From the NCBI GenBank assembly GCA_021083345.1, contig JAJGRE010000001.1, forward strand, positions 1,612,001 to 1,676,000: a DNA stretch of 64,000 nucleotides. Direction: 5' to 3'. Source of the stretch: Calditrichales bacterium MX18-03. Its GTDB lineage: Bacteria > Bacillota > Clostridia > Lutisporales > Lutisporaceae. Below, piece after piece: positions 44,502 through 53,496 of the stretch. The notes beneath the pieces are model-generated. The model saw nothing but the letters and a program-made list of their open reading frames with translations, searched no databases and was not told where the DNA came from. Position 1 is the first letter of the stretch, and each line of letters opens with the position of its first letter. The translations under genes and the position numbers were made by a program.

Positions 44502-45743
44502 ATGAAACAAAAGCAATCCTTTAGCACCCTCTACCTGGGGGCAATCCTTGCAATAGCTGTTATTTCAGCTGTTGTTTACTTCACGGCGGCCATTATCTCA
44601 CCCAATGCAAAGCAGCTTTTTAAACATAGCGCAACCGTGACAACAGTCACCCTCCCTGCAGAAAATTTCATGCCGGTTGATGCCAACAAGGATCTGACAA
44701 GACAAAAAAGCAGGTTGATCGTCGTTGAGAACTTTCATGCCGTCAAGCTGGACAATAATAGAAGCCTCCACATTTACCTGCCGCCGGGTTACTATGAGAA
44801 TCGTGAAAAGCGGTTTCCTGTCCTGTACGCCCAGGATGGAAAAAGTGTCTACGACCTTTCCGATTGGTCAAAAGAATCTCTGAACATGCACCGCACTGCG
44901 GACCAATTGATCTCGGAAGGCAAGATCAAGGAAATCATCGTCGTGGGCATCGACAACATCGGCAATGAGAGGCTGAATGAATATGCCCACTGGGACGGTA
45001 TTGACAGGGGGAATCAGATTACAGCCAAAGGCCTTTTGTACGAAGACTTTGTCCTTCATGATGTGAAACCCTTTATTGACAAGAATTTCCGGACTTTGGC
45101 AGACCGGGACAACACAGCGATGCTAGGCGGCTCCATGGGTGGATTCGTGACCTTCAATATTGGGTTCAGACATCCCGACATCTTTAGTCAGCTGGCCATG
45201 ATGTCACCCTATCTAGGGTGGGGAAACGGCAAATTATACAATGAACTCAGCCAGGGCGAGTATAGTGGGAAGAAACCGCTGAAGCTCTGGATCGACGCGG
45301 GTTCTGAAGAAAAAGATTTTTTAGATATGGTGGGTAGCGGTGTCGCACTGCTTTTAAACCAGGGCTATCAGTATCCCGGTGAACTGGCGGCATATGAGGC
45401 ACCTGGCGGTGAACACACCGAAAGCTCCTGGGAAAAACGGATCGAATCGATTCTGCTGTATTTCTATGGTGACATTGGTAAACCAAAATCGGTTGAGCTT
45501 TTTATAAAAGATGAGATCAACCTGAGCAGCCAGCGGCTGGAACATATCAATGCAGTAATCACCTATGACAGCGGTTTTAAAATGACGGATCTTTTCGGCC
45601 GTTTCGAGGTGGAAAACCCAGATATATTGCGGCTTGATTCCGTTTATGGGAACATCATTCCCCATAAGGAGGGCACGACAAGCATACGGTATACAAGTCC
45701 CTCCGGCTTGACCGCAGAAGCTGCGGTCACCGTCGTCAAATAA
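44502..45743 (+). CDS. Membrane-anchored esterase (Esterase D/enterochelin esterase fold) with C-terminal Big-like domain
   Basis: 413 residues. An N-terminal signal anchor (AILAIAVISAVVYFTAAII) leads to an alpha/beta hydrolase domain (about 75-325): YLPPGYYENREKRFPVLY, EIIVVGIDNIGNERL, the nucleophile elbow GGSMGGFVTF and a late catalytic His in EAPGGEHTESSWEKR. The last ~80 residues (ELFIKDEINLSSQRL to SPSGLTAEAAVTVV) look like a bacterial Ig-like (Big_2) domain that could bind cell wall. Presumably an extracellular esterase; substrate not known. Start at 44502 follows CGGAGGT. Confidence 0.82.
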   Translation: MKQKQSFSTLYLGAILAIAVISAVVYFTAAIISPNAKQLFKHSATVTTVTLPAENFMPVDANKDLTRQKSRLIVVENFHAVKLDNNRSLHIYLPPGYYENREKRFPVLYAQDGKSVYDLSDWSKESLNMHRTADQLISEGKIKEIIVVGIDNIGNERLNEYAHWDGIDRGNQITAKGLLYEDFVLHDVKPFIDKNFRTLADRDNTAMLGGSMGGFVTFNIGFRHPDIFSQLAMMSPYLGWGNGKLYNELSQGEYSGKKPLKLWIDAGSEEKDFLDMVGSGVALLLNQGYQYPGELAAYEAPGGEHTESSWEKRIESILLYFYGDIGKPKSVELFIKDEINLSSQRLEHINAVITYDSGFKMTDLFGRFEVENPDILRLDSVYGNIIPHKEGTTSIRYTSPSGLTAEAAVTVVK

Positions 45744-45778
45744 GCCGGTGAACCCGGGGACGGTTCGGGCAAAGGGAC

Positions 45779-48394
45779 TCAGGCAGCTTCACTTTTGAAG
45801 GTTATCAGTTTAAAGGCCTGCACGACGGCTAAAGGCATAGCTGAAGCAAGGTATACAACCAGGTACTGGTAATAATCAAGGGGCACAACTTCAAAAACAT
45901 GCATCAACGGGTCCATGGTCAGGACAAGCTTCAAGAGAAGATAACCGATGGCAACCGCCAGCCACAGGTATTTGTTTGTGAATATGCCGATCCTGAAGAC
46001 CGATGCTGCCGAACGTGCGTTGAAGCCATGAAGCAGCCTGGAAAGACATAAGGTTGCAAAGGCCATTGTACTGGCGTCCGCTGCATTTCCGGTTTGGAGT
46101 CCAATGTGAAATGCCGCCATGGTGCTCAGTGCGATTAGAAAGCCTTCTGCCAGCACTTCGGTTGTAAAAGCCCTGTTCAATATCGGCGTCTTGATATCCC
46201 TGGGTTTTTCATTCATCATTGAGCCAGTGTGGGGCTCCATGCCTAAGGCAATTGCCGGCAGGCTGTCCGTCAATAAATTGATAAAGAGCAGATGTACCGG
46301 AGCAAAGGGGATTGGGAGCGCCGCTACGGAGGCATAGAGCACTGACAATATGCCGGCCGTGTTTCCTGAAAGCAGGAACCGAATAGCATTCTTGATATTG
46401 GCGTAGATGCTTCTTCCATTGGATATTGCCTTGACTATGGTTGAAAAGTTGTCATCCGTCAATACCATCGCTGCTGCGTCCTTGGCCACCTCTGTTCCGG
46501 TAATGCCCATGGCTATGCCTATATCCGCCTGCTTGAGCGCCGGTGCGTCGTTGACTCCGTCCCCCGTCATGGCAACCACATTGCCTTTTTCCTGCCAGGC
46601 TCTTACGATTCTGATCTTGTGCTCCGGAGAAACCCGGGCATAAACCGAAATTCTTTCCACCATTTCCTTAAGCTGCTCATCACTGGTTTCATCCAGTTCC
46701 CGGCCTTCCATGGCCTCCGTTCCCTCCCTGAGGATGCCGATTCTTCGGGCAATGGCCGAGGCTGTAATTTTATGGTCGCCGGTAATCATGACCGGCTTGA
46801 TGCCTGCCTCGATGCAGCTCGCCACTGCCGAAGCGGATTCCCCTCTCGGCGGGTCCATCATGGCAATCAGCCCGAGAAAAACCAGATCTGCTTCATCGGC
46901 AGGGCTCACGGCGTGCTCTTCCCCCACTTCCTTGTAAGCAAAGCCCAGGACTCTTAGCCCTGCCTCGGAAAATTCTCTATTGATGCTTTCCAGCTCATGC
47001 TTAGAAGTGTCGCTTAAAGGAAAAACACCGTCTGCTTTTTCTATCTGCGCTGCTCTTTGCAAAAGGGCATCGATTGCACCTTTGGTAATCATAATCCTGC
47101 TATCCCTATAACGGTTGAAAGTGCTCATCAGCTTCCGGTCAGAATCAAAAGGAAGCTCCCCGATTCGGGGATAATGCTCTCTCATAACCAGTTCATCCAA
47201 TCCGTATACTTCTCCCAGGTTGACTAGGGCAATTTCGGTAGGATCTCCGATATCTTTCTTTTCGATGGTAACAGCATCATTGCAAAGCAAAGCCATTTGT
47301 ATCAGTTTCCTTTCCAGGACCTTGTCGTGGTTCAGCTCGTCATATGCCAACACTTTTCCATCTACAAAAATCTTCTGCACCGCCATCCGGTTCTGTGTTA
47401 GTGTACCGGTTTTGTCTGAGCATATGACAGAAATACTCCCCAGGCTTTCCACAGCATGCAGCTTCCGGACAATGGCATTCTCCGTGGCCATTTTCTGCGT
47501 CCCGATGGCAAGGACAATGGTGACGATGGAGCTTAAAGCTTCGGGAATTGCTGCCACTGCCAAAGATACCGCAAACATAAAGGACTCTATTAATGCATGC
47601 CCCCTTGCCAGGTTTAAACCGAAAATGACGACGCATATGCCCAATATTGCCAATGCCAGCTTTCTTCCAAAGCTATCCAGGTTTTCCTGAAGGGGCGTTT
47701 TCTTTTCCTTGGCAGTCTCCAGCAGGTTGGCTATTTTCCCTATTTCAGTATTCATTCCAATGGCAGTTACAAGCATGACACCTCTTCCATAGGTCACAAA
47801 GCTGCCTGAGAAGGCCATGTTTTTCCGGTCACCGATAGCGACATGATGCCCATCGATGACTTCCGTGGTTTTCAGAACACTCTCGGATTCGCCTGTCAGT
47901 GAGCTCTCATTTACCTGCAGGCTGAACGCCTCCATGAGCCTGCCGTCGGCACTGATATAGTCCCCCGCATCCAGATAAAGAATATCGCCTGCCAATACTT
48001 CTCTGGAGACAATCTCCATCCGCTGCCCGTTCCTCAGAACTTTGGCACTGGGGGACGAGAGCGCCTTCAAGCTTTTGAGGGACTGCTCCGCCTTAATATG
48101 CTGCACTGTTCCTAAGGCTGCGTTGATCATAACGACAACCAGGATTACAGCCGCACTCTCAAGCTTCCCGAGGAAAGCGGAAATAACAGCTGCAGCCAGC
48201 AAAATAATTACCAGGAAATCCTTGAATTGTTCGAAAAAGATTTGAACCGCACTCTTTTTCGCAGCTTCCTCCAATTCATTGAAGCCCTGCTCTTTCCTAA
48301 GCCTTTCTACATCCGCTTCCGTCAAGCCCTTGTCGGTGACCTTCAGCTCCTTCAAGATATCTGCAGCAGTCCGTTGATAAACGTTCACCACCAT
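45779..48394 (-). CDS. P-type cation-transporting ATPase (Ca2+/Mn2+, PMCA/YloB-type)
   Basis: 871 residues, P2-type ATPase. Actuator domain TGES (SSLTGESESV), phosphorylation site CSDKTGTLTQN, hinge MTGDGVNDAPALKQADIGIAMG, ten membrane helices and PEALSSIVTIVLAIG of helix 4 with the cation-binding Pro/Glu. Family members pump Ca2+ or Mn2+ out of the cytosol. The Mn2+ riboswitch directly upstream predicts manganese-induced expression, favouring Mn2+ export. ATG at 48394 follows AAGGAGAATGT. Partner gene downstream is the convergent esterase; no other gene in the operon. Confidence 0.93.
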   Translation of the reverse strand: MVVNVYQRTAADILKELKVTDKGLTEADVERLRKEQGFNELEEAAKKSAVQIFFEQFKDFLVIILLAAAVISAFLGKLESAAVILVVVMINAALGTVQHIKAEQSLKSLKALSSPSAKVLRNGQRMEIVSREVLAGDILYLDAGDYISADGRLMEAFSLQVNESSLTGESESVLKTTEVIDGHHVAIGDRKNMAFSGSFVTYGRGVMLVTAIGMNTEIGKIANLLETAKEKKTPLQENLDSFGRKLALAILGICVVIFGLNLARGHALIESFMFAVSLAVAAIPEALSSIVTIVLAIGTQKMATENAIVRKLHAVESLGSISVICSDKTGTLTQNRMAVQKIFVDGKVLAYDELNHDKVLERKLIQMALLCNDAVTIEKKDIGDPTEIALVNLGEVYGLDELVMREHYPRIGELPFDSDRKLMSTFNRYRDSRIMITKGAIDALLQRAAQIEKADGVFPLSDTSKHELESINREFSEAGLRVLGFAYKEVGEEHAVSPADEADLVFLGLIAMMDPPRGESASAVASCIEAGIKPVMITGDHKITASAIARRIGILREGTEAMEGRELDETSDEQLKEMVERISVYARVSPEHKIRIVRAWQEKGNVVAMTGDGVNDAPALKQADIGIAMGITGTEVAKDAAAMVLTDDNFSTIVKAISNGRSIYANIKNAIRFLLSGNTAGILSVLYASVAALPIPFAPVHLLFINLLTDSLPAIALGMEPHTGSMMNEKPRDIKTPILNRAFTTEVLAEGFLIALSTMAAFHIGLQTGNAADASTMAFATLCLSRLLHGFNARSAASVFRIGIFTNKYLWLAVAIGYLLLKLVLTMDPLMHVFEVVPLDYYQYLVVYLASAMPLAVVQAFKLITFKSEAA

Positions 48395-48454
48395 ACATTC
48401 TCCTTCACACAATATAATCAGACTTCTAATATTGTTCCCATATTTATGGGAAGT

Positions 48455-48590
48455 AAAAAAGACTCTTAATATAACGCTGGCGCAGGTTATACTAAAAGTC
48501 TCGTCTCCCGCCGGGCTGCAGAGCCAGATAAAGTTCCCTCCATCGGATGTTGACTTTGCAGTTACAGACTACTCCCTCTTAATAAGGTGT
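48455..48590 (-). promoter_or_regulatory. yybP-ykoY Mn2+ riboswitch of the P-type ATPase
   Basis: Minus strand: ATTAAGAGGGAGTAGT (48583-48568) opens the aptamer with the conserved GGGAGTAG, AAAGTCAACAT follows, and GAGACTTTTAGT (48502-48491) closes P1 by eight pairs with AUUAAGAG. The closing strand CTTTTAGTATAAC is also the 5' arm of a terminator hairpin GACTTTTAGTATAACC / GTTATATTAAGAGTC with TTTTTT (48500-48455). Mn2+ binding would stabilise P1, prevent termination and switch the pump on. Found in the leader of a P-type cation ATPase, the expected context for this class. Confidence 0.85.
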
Positions 48591-48611
48591 ACAAATATTC
48601 AGTTCATCAAG

Positions 48612-48640
48612 ATGATACCATCTGCCAGCGGGAAAGTCAA
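48612..48640 (-). promoter_or_regulatory. Sigma-A promoter of the riboswitch-ATPase unit
   Basis: Minus strand TTGACT (48640-48635), 17-base spacer, TATCAT (48617-48612), just ahead of the Mn aptamer. Confidence 0.7.
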
Positions 48641-48718
48641 TACGGTGCTATGCTCAAAGCATCACACCTGTCTCATTCCCTAACCAATAATCAGCTATCC
48701 CGTGTATGATTGGACCTG

Positions 48719-48895
48719 CTAGAATATAGACTGAATCTCCAGGTATTTGTTTATAATGCCTTGTCCGAAAGCAGTCAGAGATGCAATTAAAGCCAATGCT
48801 ACGAATGCAAGCACAAAAAGGTATTCAATCATGCCTTGACCCTTTTTGTTTTTCAGCACTTCTTTTACCTTGAGTTCGTTCCTGTGGCGCGTCAT
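48719..48895 (-). CDS. Flp-type pilin-like small protein
   Basis: 58 residues: short basic leader (RHRNELKVKEVLKNKKGQG) then MIEYLFVLAFVALALIASLTAFG, i.e. the type IVb (Flp/Tad) pilin pattern of G-x(3)-EYL hydrophobic N-terminal helix with the class III signal before it. Would be processed by a prepilin peptidase, for which no gene is in the window. ATG at 48895 follows GGGAGG. Lies 117 bases downstream of the DUF6179 gene on the same strand. Confidence 0.75.
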   Translation of the reverse strand: MTRHRNELKVKEVLKNKKGQGMIEYLFVLAFVALALIASLTAFGQGIINKYLEIQSIF

Positions 48896-49012
48896 TTTAA
48901 CCGCCTCCCATTGCTTCGTTCTATCCATTATAAGACTTTTATGCAACAAGAGCCATCCACCGCAGGTATTAATTTGTATAGGGACATAAGTGTGAATACT
49001 GAGCACATTTAC

Positions 49013-50359
49013 CTATAGGCTCTGCATACGGCTTTCTATTGCACTTCTTCTCTCAGCACCCAAGCCTTGTATGAACTGCCTGAATAAATCCTGCCATTCC
49101 TTTTCCATCTCATCCTCTAGCGGCACAAGTTTGCAAAGAACTGCCAGCTCCATCTCGCCCAAAGCATCAAAAACAGCCTTGTACTCATTCCCATACAAGC
49201 ATTCCGCATTCAGCACGTCGACAAAGTCTTCCAGTGAATGAAGGTTGGTTCTGATGATTCCAACCTTGCCGGCTATGCTTTCACTTTCCGAAATGTTCCG
49301 GACAATTGAACGGAAGCGTGCATCACTGAGCCTATTGCCTGCCATCAGAATATGATTGATGTCCTGCCCTGCTGTTTTCTCCTCCGTTATGATGAAGTGC
49401 CGCAAGCTTTTATTCTCTACCGCATTGACGAGCCTCTTGATAAACAGTACTTTGTAACGGTGGAGATATGCGATGAGCTTCGGTTCGCTTATGCCCAGAT
49501 CCTCAATGACTCTGCCAACTGCGTCTTCGATGACTGCACCGGTCTTGACCGCACCAAGACTGCCAAGCTTGCTTTCCAAGATTTCATACTGAAATCGTGA
49601 TATGACCAGATTGTCTGCGTTAATTCCAAGAAGCACGGAAAAAATGGCATTATTTATGACGACTTCGAAAAAGTTATAGGGTGACTCCTTGTAATTGATT
49701 TGGTATACCCTCCCGTAGTTTTCCAGAAGCCTTATAACCGCTTCCTGCCCGAAACACCTGCAAAAGCGGTTTTCTATGTCTATGTTTTCTATGTAGTTCC
49801 TGATGTAAAAAATTCCCCGGACACTCATATCATCAAAGACCAGGGGATAATCGATGCTGGCGGTGGTGTCATGGGCGTTGAACATCATGTTGTAATCCCT
49901 GAAAAAGCCCGGCAAAGCCTCCAAAACAGTGGAATTGTATATCTCCTGAGGAACATCCGGCTTATTTCTGCGCATTTCCCTATAGCGTTCCTTTGTCTCT
50001 TCCACATAAGACTTTACAATGCCTATACCTTTTTCATGAATTACGTTTATGCTTGCCGATTTCAAAAGCGCCAGCCCTTCTTCAGGACTGTTCAGCCTGC
50101 TGACACAGGCATCCATGGCATAGTAAATTGAGCTGAGGATTGCCTCCGCTGTTTCGGTCTTGACCGATGCACTCTCGCCTTTGGTATAACGCATGATCAA
50201 GTCTTTTAATACCGATATGATCTTTTCCTGTATTGTATACAGCGCATGTTTATCCAACAGTCCTGCCCTGATACCCTCCTTGAGAAGTGAAAGCACATAT
50301 TGATTGGGGTCCAGGTTCTCCCTTCTGATCTGCCTGCCGTCTATAAGCTCAAACGCCAC
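49013..50359 (-). CDS. DUF6179 family protein
   Basis: 448 residues, soluble and helical. Resembles the DUF6179 family of clostridia, whose role is not known. No catalytic motif could be identified; Asp/Glu-rich helices such as ENIDIENRFCRCFGQEAVIRLLENYGR are the most distinctive. GTG start with GAGGAGGAGGTG upstream. Its start lies inside the last 19 bases of the DUF6323 gene, so the two are translationally coupled and probably act together. Confidence 0.7.
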   Translation of the reverse strand: MAFELIDGRQIRRENLDPNQYVLSLLKEGIRAGLLDKHALYTIQEKIISVLKDLIMRYTKGESASVKTETAEAILSSIYYAMDACVSRLNSPEEGLALLKSASINVIHEKGIGIVKSYVEETKERYREMRRNKPDVPQEIYNSTVLEALPGFFRDYNMMFNAHDTTASIDYPLVFDDMSVRGIFYIRNYIENIDIENRFCRCFGQEAVIRLLENYGRVYQINYKESPYNFFEVVINNAIFSVLLGINADNLVISRFQYEILESKLGSLGAVKTGAVIEDAVGRVIEDLGISEPKLIAYLHRYKVLFIKRLVNAVENKSLRHFIITEEKTAGQDINHILMAGNRLSDARFRSIVRNISESESIAGKVGIIRTNLHSLEDFVDVLNAECLYGNEYKAVFDALGEMELAVLCKLVPLEDEMEKEWQDLFRQFIQGLGAERRSAIESRMQSL

Positions 50360-50832
50360 AGCTGCACCTCCTCCTCTACAAAGTCGCCCATTTCCAGACT
50401 CTGCTGCCGGATATTTCTAGCGAAGGCTTCCAACTCCCGCCCCTTCAAAAGCTCTATAGCTCCCCCGCATTCATTTTCAAAGTACGCCTTCATGGTCTCT
50501 ATCAGCGCATCGTCCCCGATCTGGTCCTCTGTTTCGTTTTTCATATAATGAAAAACCTCCACCAAATCCATAAGGACCGCAGCATACTCTTCCTGCTCTA
50601 TATACGTTGATGTACTAAAGCTTTGCACCAGCTTTTTCAGCACTTCAATATCCAGTTCCACCCGTCCGAGACTTTGAAGCACCTGGTTTCTTGCCGTCAA
50701 TATCTCCTTTGCTGCATCTGCTGTTAACGTCAGGCCATGACCTTCCGAAACTTTGCTGGCCAGCAGCAGCTCATTGACTTGTACCTCCTCCAGCATCATG
50801 CTCATTGAACCCAAAATACCTGGCAATGACAT
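50341..50832 (-). CDS. DUF6323 family protein
   Basis: 163 residues, soluble, helical; matches the DUF6323 family that regularly accompanies DUF6179. Distinctive stretch: LTADAAKEILTARNQVLQSLGRVELDIEVLKKLVQSFSTSTYIEQEEY. ATG follows AAAGGAGGGG. No function is established. It overlaps the DUF6179 gene by 19 bases and may form a complex with its product; a Flp-type pilin gene follows downstream. Confidence 0.7.
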   Translation of the reverse strand: MSLPGILGSMSMMLEEVQVNELLLASKVSEGHGLTLTADAAKEILTARNQVLQSLGRVELDIEVLKKLVQSFSTSTYIEQEEYAAVLMDLVEVFHYMKNETEDQIGDDALIETMKAYFENECGGAIELLKGRELEAFARNIRQQSLEMGDFVEEEVQLWRLSL

Positions 50833-50868
50833 CTTACCCCTCCTTTAAAAAATATTTTGTAAAAGGTA

Positions 50869-50966
50869 TTGACAAAATCAAAAAAATAAGCTACTATATA
50901 ATTGAGATATTATATATTTATGGTATTATACGCTAAATATGGACTCCTGTCAAGGGAGTCTTTTAT
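50869..50966 (+). ncRNA. Possible short transcript: promoter plus terminator
   Basis: TTGACA (50869-50874), 17-base spacer, TACTAT (50892-50897), then 45 bases later GACTCC-TGTCAA-GGGAGTC followed by TTTTATATTTT (50942-50971). No gene follows on this strand, so a ~60-base RNA is predicted. It has no recognised family and could be a leader relic. Confidence 0.4.
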
Positions 50967-50980
50967 ATTTTGGGGGATAA

Positions 50981-51031
50981 AAATGCAAAGGACCGTATCG
51001 ATTCAACATCGTTATACGGTCCTTTGCATTT
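50981..51031 (-). terminator. Terminator of the GNAT gene
   Basis: Perfect 18-bp inverted repeat AAATGCAAAGGACCGTAT (50981-50998) / ATACGGTCCTTTGCATTT (51014-51031); minus strand continues TTTT. The GNAT stop is 6 bases upstream. Confidence 0.75.
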
Positions 51032-51037
51032 CATCAC

Positions 51038-51574
51038 TCAATACGTCAAATCATCCCAAACAAACAATGTTCTTGTTTTATTGATCCAATCCTCCCTGAT
51101 CAGCGAATACCCGATTGCATCAAAAACCCTTCCGTCACTGCAAGGCCAACCATTCCGGTAATGGGCTTCCCTCAGGAACCCTGTCTGGTGAAACAGCATT
51201 CTCATGACATGGTTGTCCTGCCTGGTATAGCCCAATAGCCTTCTGACATGGGGGTAGTTGCAAAATATATAGTCCGCCATCCATTGGACTGCTTCCTTCC
51301 CATAACCTTTCCCCCGGCTGCTCCTGCGGATCCGGATATCAAAGGTTACGGCATCATCCTCCAAGTCATTGATTTTTATGATACCTATTTTGTCCTGACC
51401 CTTTGTCATCCAGAAGGTCTTAACATCTTTGCTTCCGTATGCAGCAGCTTCAATATTCTTTCTGATGGATTCCTCCTCCGGATTACTGACGCCATGAAAG
51501 TCCCATGTATCTGTCGTCAGGAATCTGACCAGATCATCCGCCTCGTTATTGAATTCGGTAAATATCAGCTCCAT
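51038..51574 (-). CDS. GNAT family N-acetyltransferase
   Basis: 178 residues, RimJ/RimL-like: LIFTEFNNEADDLVRFL, then IRIRRSSRGKGYGKEAVQWM (acetyl-CoA motif A) and YTRQDNHVMRMLFHQTGFLREAHYRNGW. Single gene with its own terminator; substrate unknown. Confidence 0.85.
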   Translation of the reverse strand: MELIFTEFNNEADDLVRFLTTDTWDFHGVSNPEEESIRKNIEAAAYGSKDVKTFWMTKGQDKIGIIKINDLEDDAVTFDIRIRRSSRGKGYGKEAVQWMADYIFCNYPHVRRLLGYTRQDNHVMRMLFHQTGFLREAHYRNGWPCSDGRVFDAIGYSLIREDWINKTRTLFVWDDLTY

Positions 51575-51613
51575 CTATATCACTCCTTCTTATGCACACT
51601 CTTTCCCAACCAA

Positions 51614-52693
51614 TCAATTCCCAGCCGGGAGCCTTACGATAAAAACAGTCCTGCCTTCTGAACTGCTGACGCCTACTGATCCCTTGTGCAGCTCAATAAT
51701 GCTTTTCACAATAGCAAGGCCCAAGCCGGCGCCGCCGTCATGCCCCGAACGCGACTTATCTACGCGGTAAAACCGCTCGAAAACATGAGGCAAATCAGCT
51801 TCAGGTATGGGTTCTCCAAAGTTGATGATCCGGATAACGGCCTCAGTGCCGTCACCCTTTAGTTCAACGTCTAAGTATTTGCCGTCTTTCCCATACTTGA
51901 TGGCGTTGCTGATCAAGTTGTCAAAAACCCTGGTAAGAAGCAAAGGATCTGCATTGACCATCACCTTCCCGCCAGGAAAATACAGCCGGTATTCCATTCC
52001 CGCTTCTGTCAGTGAAGGCATAAAGCCTAAGATGACCTGCTCCAGAAGCTGACCTAAGCTGATCCATGCCTTGCTGATGGCTATCCCGGAATTGTTCAGC
52101 TTGGAAAACTCAAAAAGGTCATCAATGAGAACTTTGAGGTCCTTGCATTGATTGTAGGCAATGGCGCTATACTGCCTTACTTTTTCTGCATCGCTGCAGT
52201 CCATGTGGCTTATCAATTGCAGATACCCCAGTACAGAGGTCAACGGTGTCCTCAGATCGTGGGACATGTTGGCAATCAAGTCGTTCTTGCTTTTCTCCAA
52301 CCTTCTTTCCTCTTCGATGGATGCTTTCAGCCTGGCGGCCATGCTGTTCACGGTCTCTGCCATTTTTCCCAGCTCGTCGTGGGTTTTGACGGAAATATGG
52401 ATATCCAGGCTGCCGTCGGAAATCTGATCAAGGGTTCTTGTTATCTCTTCCAGGTATAGGACGTTTTTTCGGACCAGTATCAGGAAAAAAGCAATGGTGA
52501 GCCAGGAGAAAATGAACAAAAACAATAATATGAATGAAAACACATGCTGATTAAAAAATACAGCGAACGGCCTTGACAGCGATGCGATGAGCATGATCAC
52601 GCACAGGATGAGCATGCATGCGCCGGCCATTCCGGCTCCTGCCAGCAAGGCCCAAACCAGCTTTGCACGGATTGTGGTATTCTTAGCCTTCAA
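51614..52693 (-). CDS. Sensor histidine kinase (HAMP, two membrane helices)
   Basis: 359 residues. Two N-terminal membrane helices (about 12-40 and 47-70) with almost no extracellular loop, a HAMP domain (TLDQISDGSLDIHISVKTHDEL), HisKA with NDLIANMSHDLRTPLTSVLGYL and HATPase (NLISNAIKYGKD, FERFYRVDKSRSGHDGGAGLGLAIVKSII). Intramembrane-sensing VanS/BceS-like layout. TTG start overlaps the upstream response regulator by 11 bases. Together they form a two-component system located next to an S15-type hydrolase and an SLH protein. Confidence 0.92.
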   Translation of the reverse strand: MKAKNTTIRAKLVWALLAGAGMAGACMLILCVIMLIASLSRPFAVFFNQHVFSFILLFLFIFSWLTIAFFLILVRKNVLYLEEITRTLDQISDGSLDIHISVKTHDELGKMAETVNSMAARLKASIEEERRLEKSKNDLIANMSHDLRTPLTSVLGYLQLISHMDCSDAEKVRQYSAIAYNQCKDLKVLIDDLFEFSKLNNSGIAISKAWISLGQLLEQVILGFMPSLTEAGMEYRLYFPGGKVMVNADPLLLTRVFDNLISNAIKYGKDGKYLDVELKGDGTEAVIRIINFGEPIPEADLPHVFERFYRVDKSRSGHDGGAGLGLAIVKSIIELHKGSVGVSSSEGRTVFIVRLPAGN

Positions 52694-53384
52694 TTTTATA
52701 CCCTACCCCCCATACCGTTTCAATCAGTTTCGGTTCTTTGGGATTCTCTTCGATCTTTTCTCTCAGCCGCCACATATGGACCATGACCGTATTGTTGGAT
52801 TCGAAATACTTTTCCTTCCATACCCTTTCAAAAATCTGCTCCGCACTGAAGACTGTCCCAGGATTGCTTGCTAAAAGCAGCAGGATCTCATACTCAGTCG
52901 GCGTCAGATTGACCTCGCTGCCGTAAACGGTAACCGAGTGGTTCTTTCTATTCAGGACAAGCCCTTTTATTTCGATCACACTATCATCAGTATGGCGGTC
53001 CACCTGTGTGTTGAAATAGATATAGCGTCTTAGCTGGGATTTGATTCTGGCAATCAGTTCCATGGGATTGAAGGGTTTTACCATATAATCGTCAGCGCCC
53101 ATCCCGAGCCCCAGGATCTTATCCATATCCTGAGATTTTGCACTCAGCATGATGATGGGAATATTGAGCTTTTGCCTGATGCGCCTGCACACTTCCATCC
53201 CGTCAAGTCCCGGCAGCATGATATCCAGAATCACCAGATGCAACTTTTCTGTTTCCAGTATTTTTAGGCCTTCAGGACCATTCAGAGCTTTATAGACCCG
53301 GTAGCCTTCATTCTGAAGGTAAATCTCAATCAGCTCTATGATTTCCACCGTATCATCGATAATCAGAATGTTATAGCAGTCCAT
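52683..53384 (-). CDS. OmpR family response regulator
   Basis: 233 residues. Receiver domain (VILDIMLPGLDGMEVCRRI with phospho-Asp near 52, Lys near 103 in MVKPF) and C-terminal winged-helix (SVTVYGSEVNLTPTEYEILLLLASNPGTVFS, EKYFESNNTVMVHMWRLREKIE). VanR/WalR-like. Co-translated with the kinase downstream. Candidate binding sites, 11-bp direct repeats, lie at 55421. Confidence 0.94.
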   Translation of the reverse strand: MDCYNILIIDDTVEIIELIEIYLQNEGYRVYKALNGPEGLKILETEKLHLVILDIMLPGLDGMEVCRRIRQKLNIPIIMLSAKSQDMDKILGLGMGADDYMVKPFNPMELIARIKSQLRRYIYFNTQVDRHTDDSVIEIKGLVLNRKNHSVTVYGSEVNLTPTEYEILLLLASNPGTVFSAEQIFERVWKEKYFESNNTVMVHMWRLREKIEENPKEPKLIETVWGVGYKIEG

Positions 53385-53439
53385 CCTCCGATTCCTCTTT
53401 CCAAAAGTAAAATATTAATGATACCATTATAGCACCAGG

Positions 53440-53487
53440 AAAAAATTTACTCCACCTTGTTTTACAGAAGCTAACAAGGTGGAGTAA
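53440..53487 (-). terminator. Terminator of the S15/CocE-type hydrolase
   Basis: TTACTCCACCTTGTT (53447-53461) / AACAAGGTGGAGTAA (53473-53487), 15-bp stem, loop 11; minus strand continues ATTTTTTCC. The hydrolase stop is 10 bases upstream. Confidence 0.85.
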
Positions 53488-53496
53488 GCAGACAAT

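Noticed and set aside
48719-50359. Complete Tad pilus locus
   Set aside because: Only a lone Flp-like pilin was seen; no CpaA, TadA, TadB or TadC genes lie in the window.
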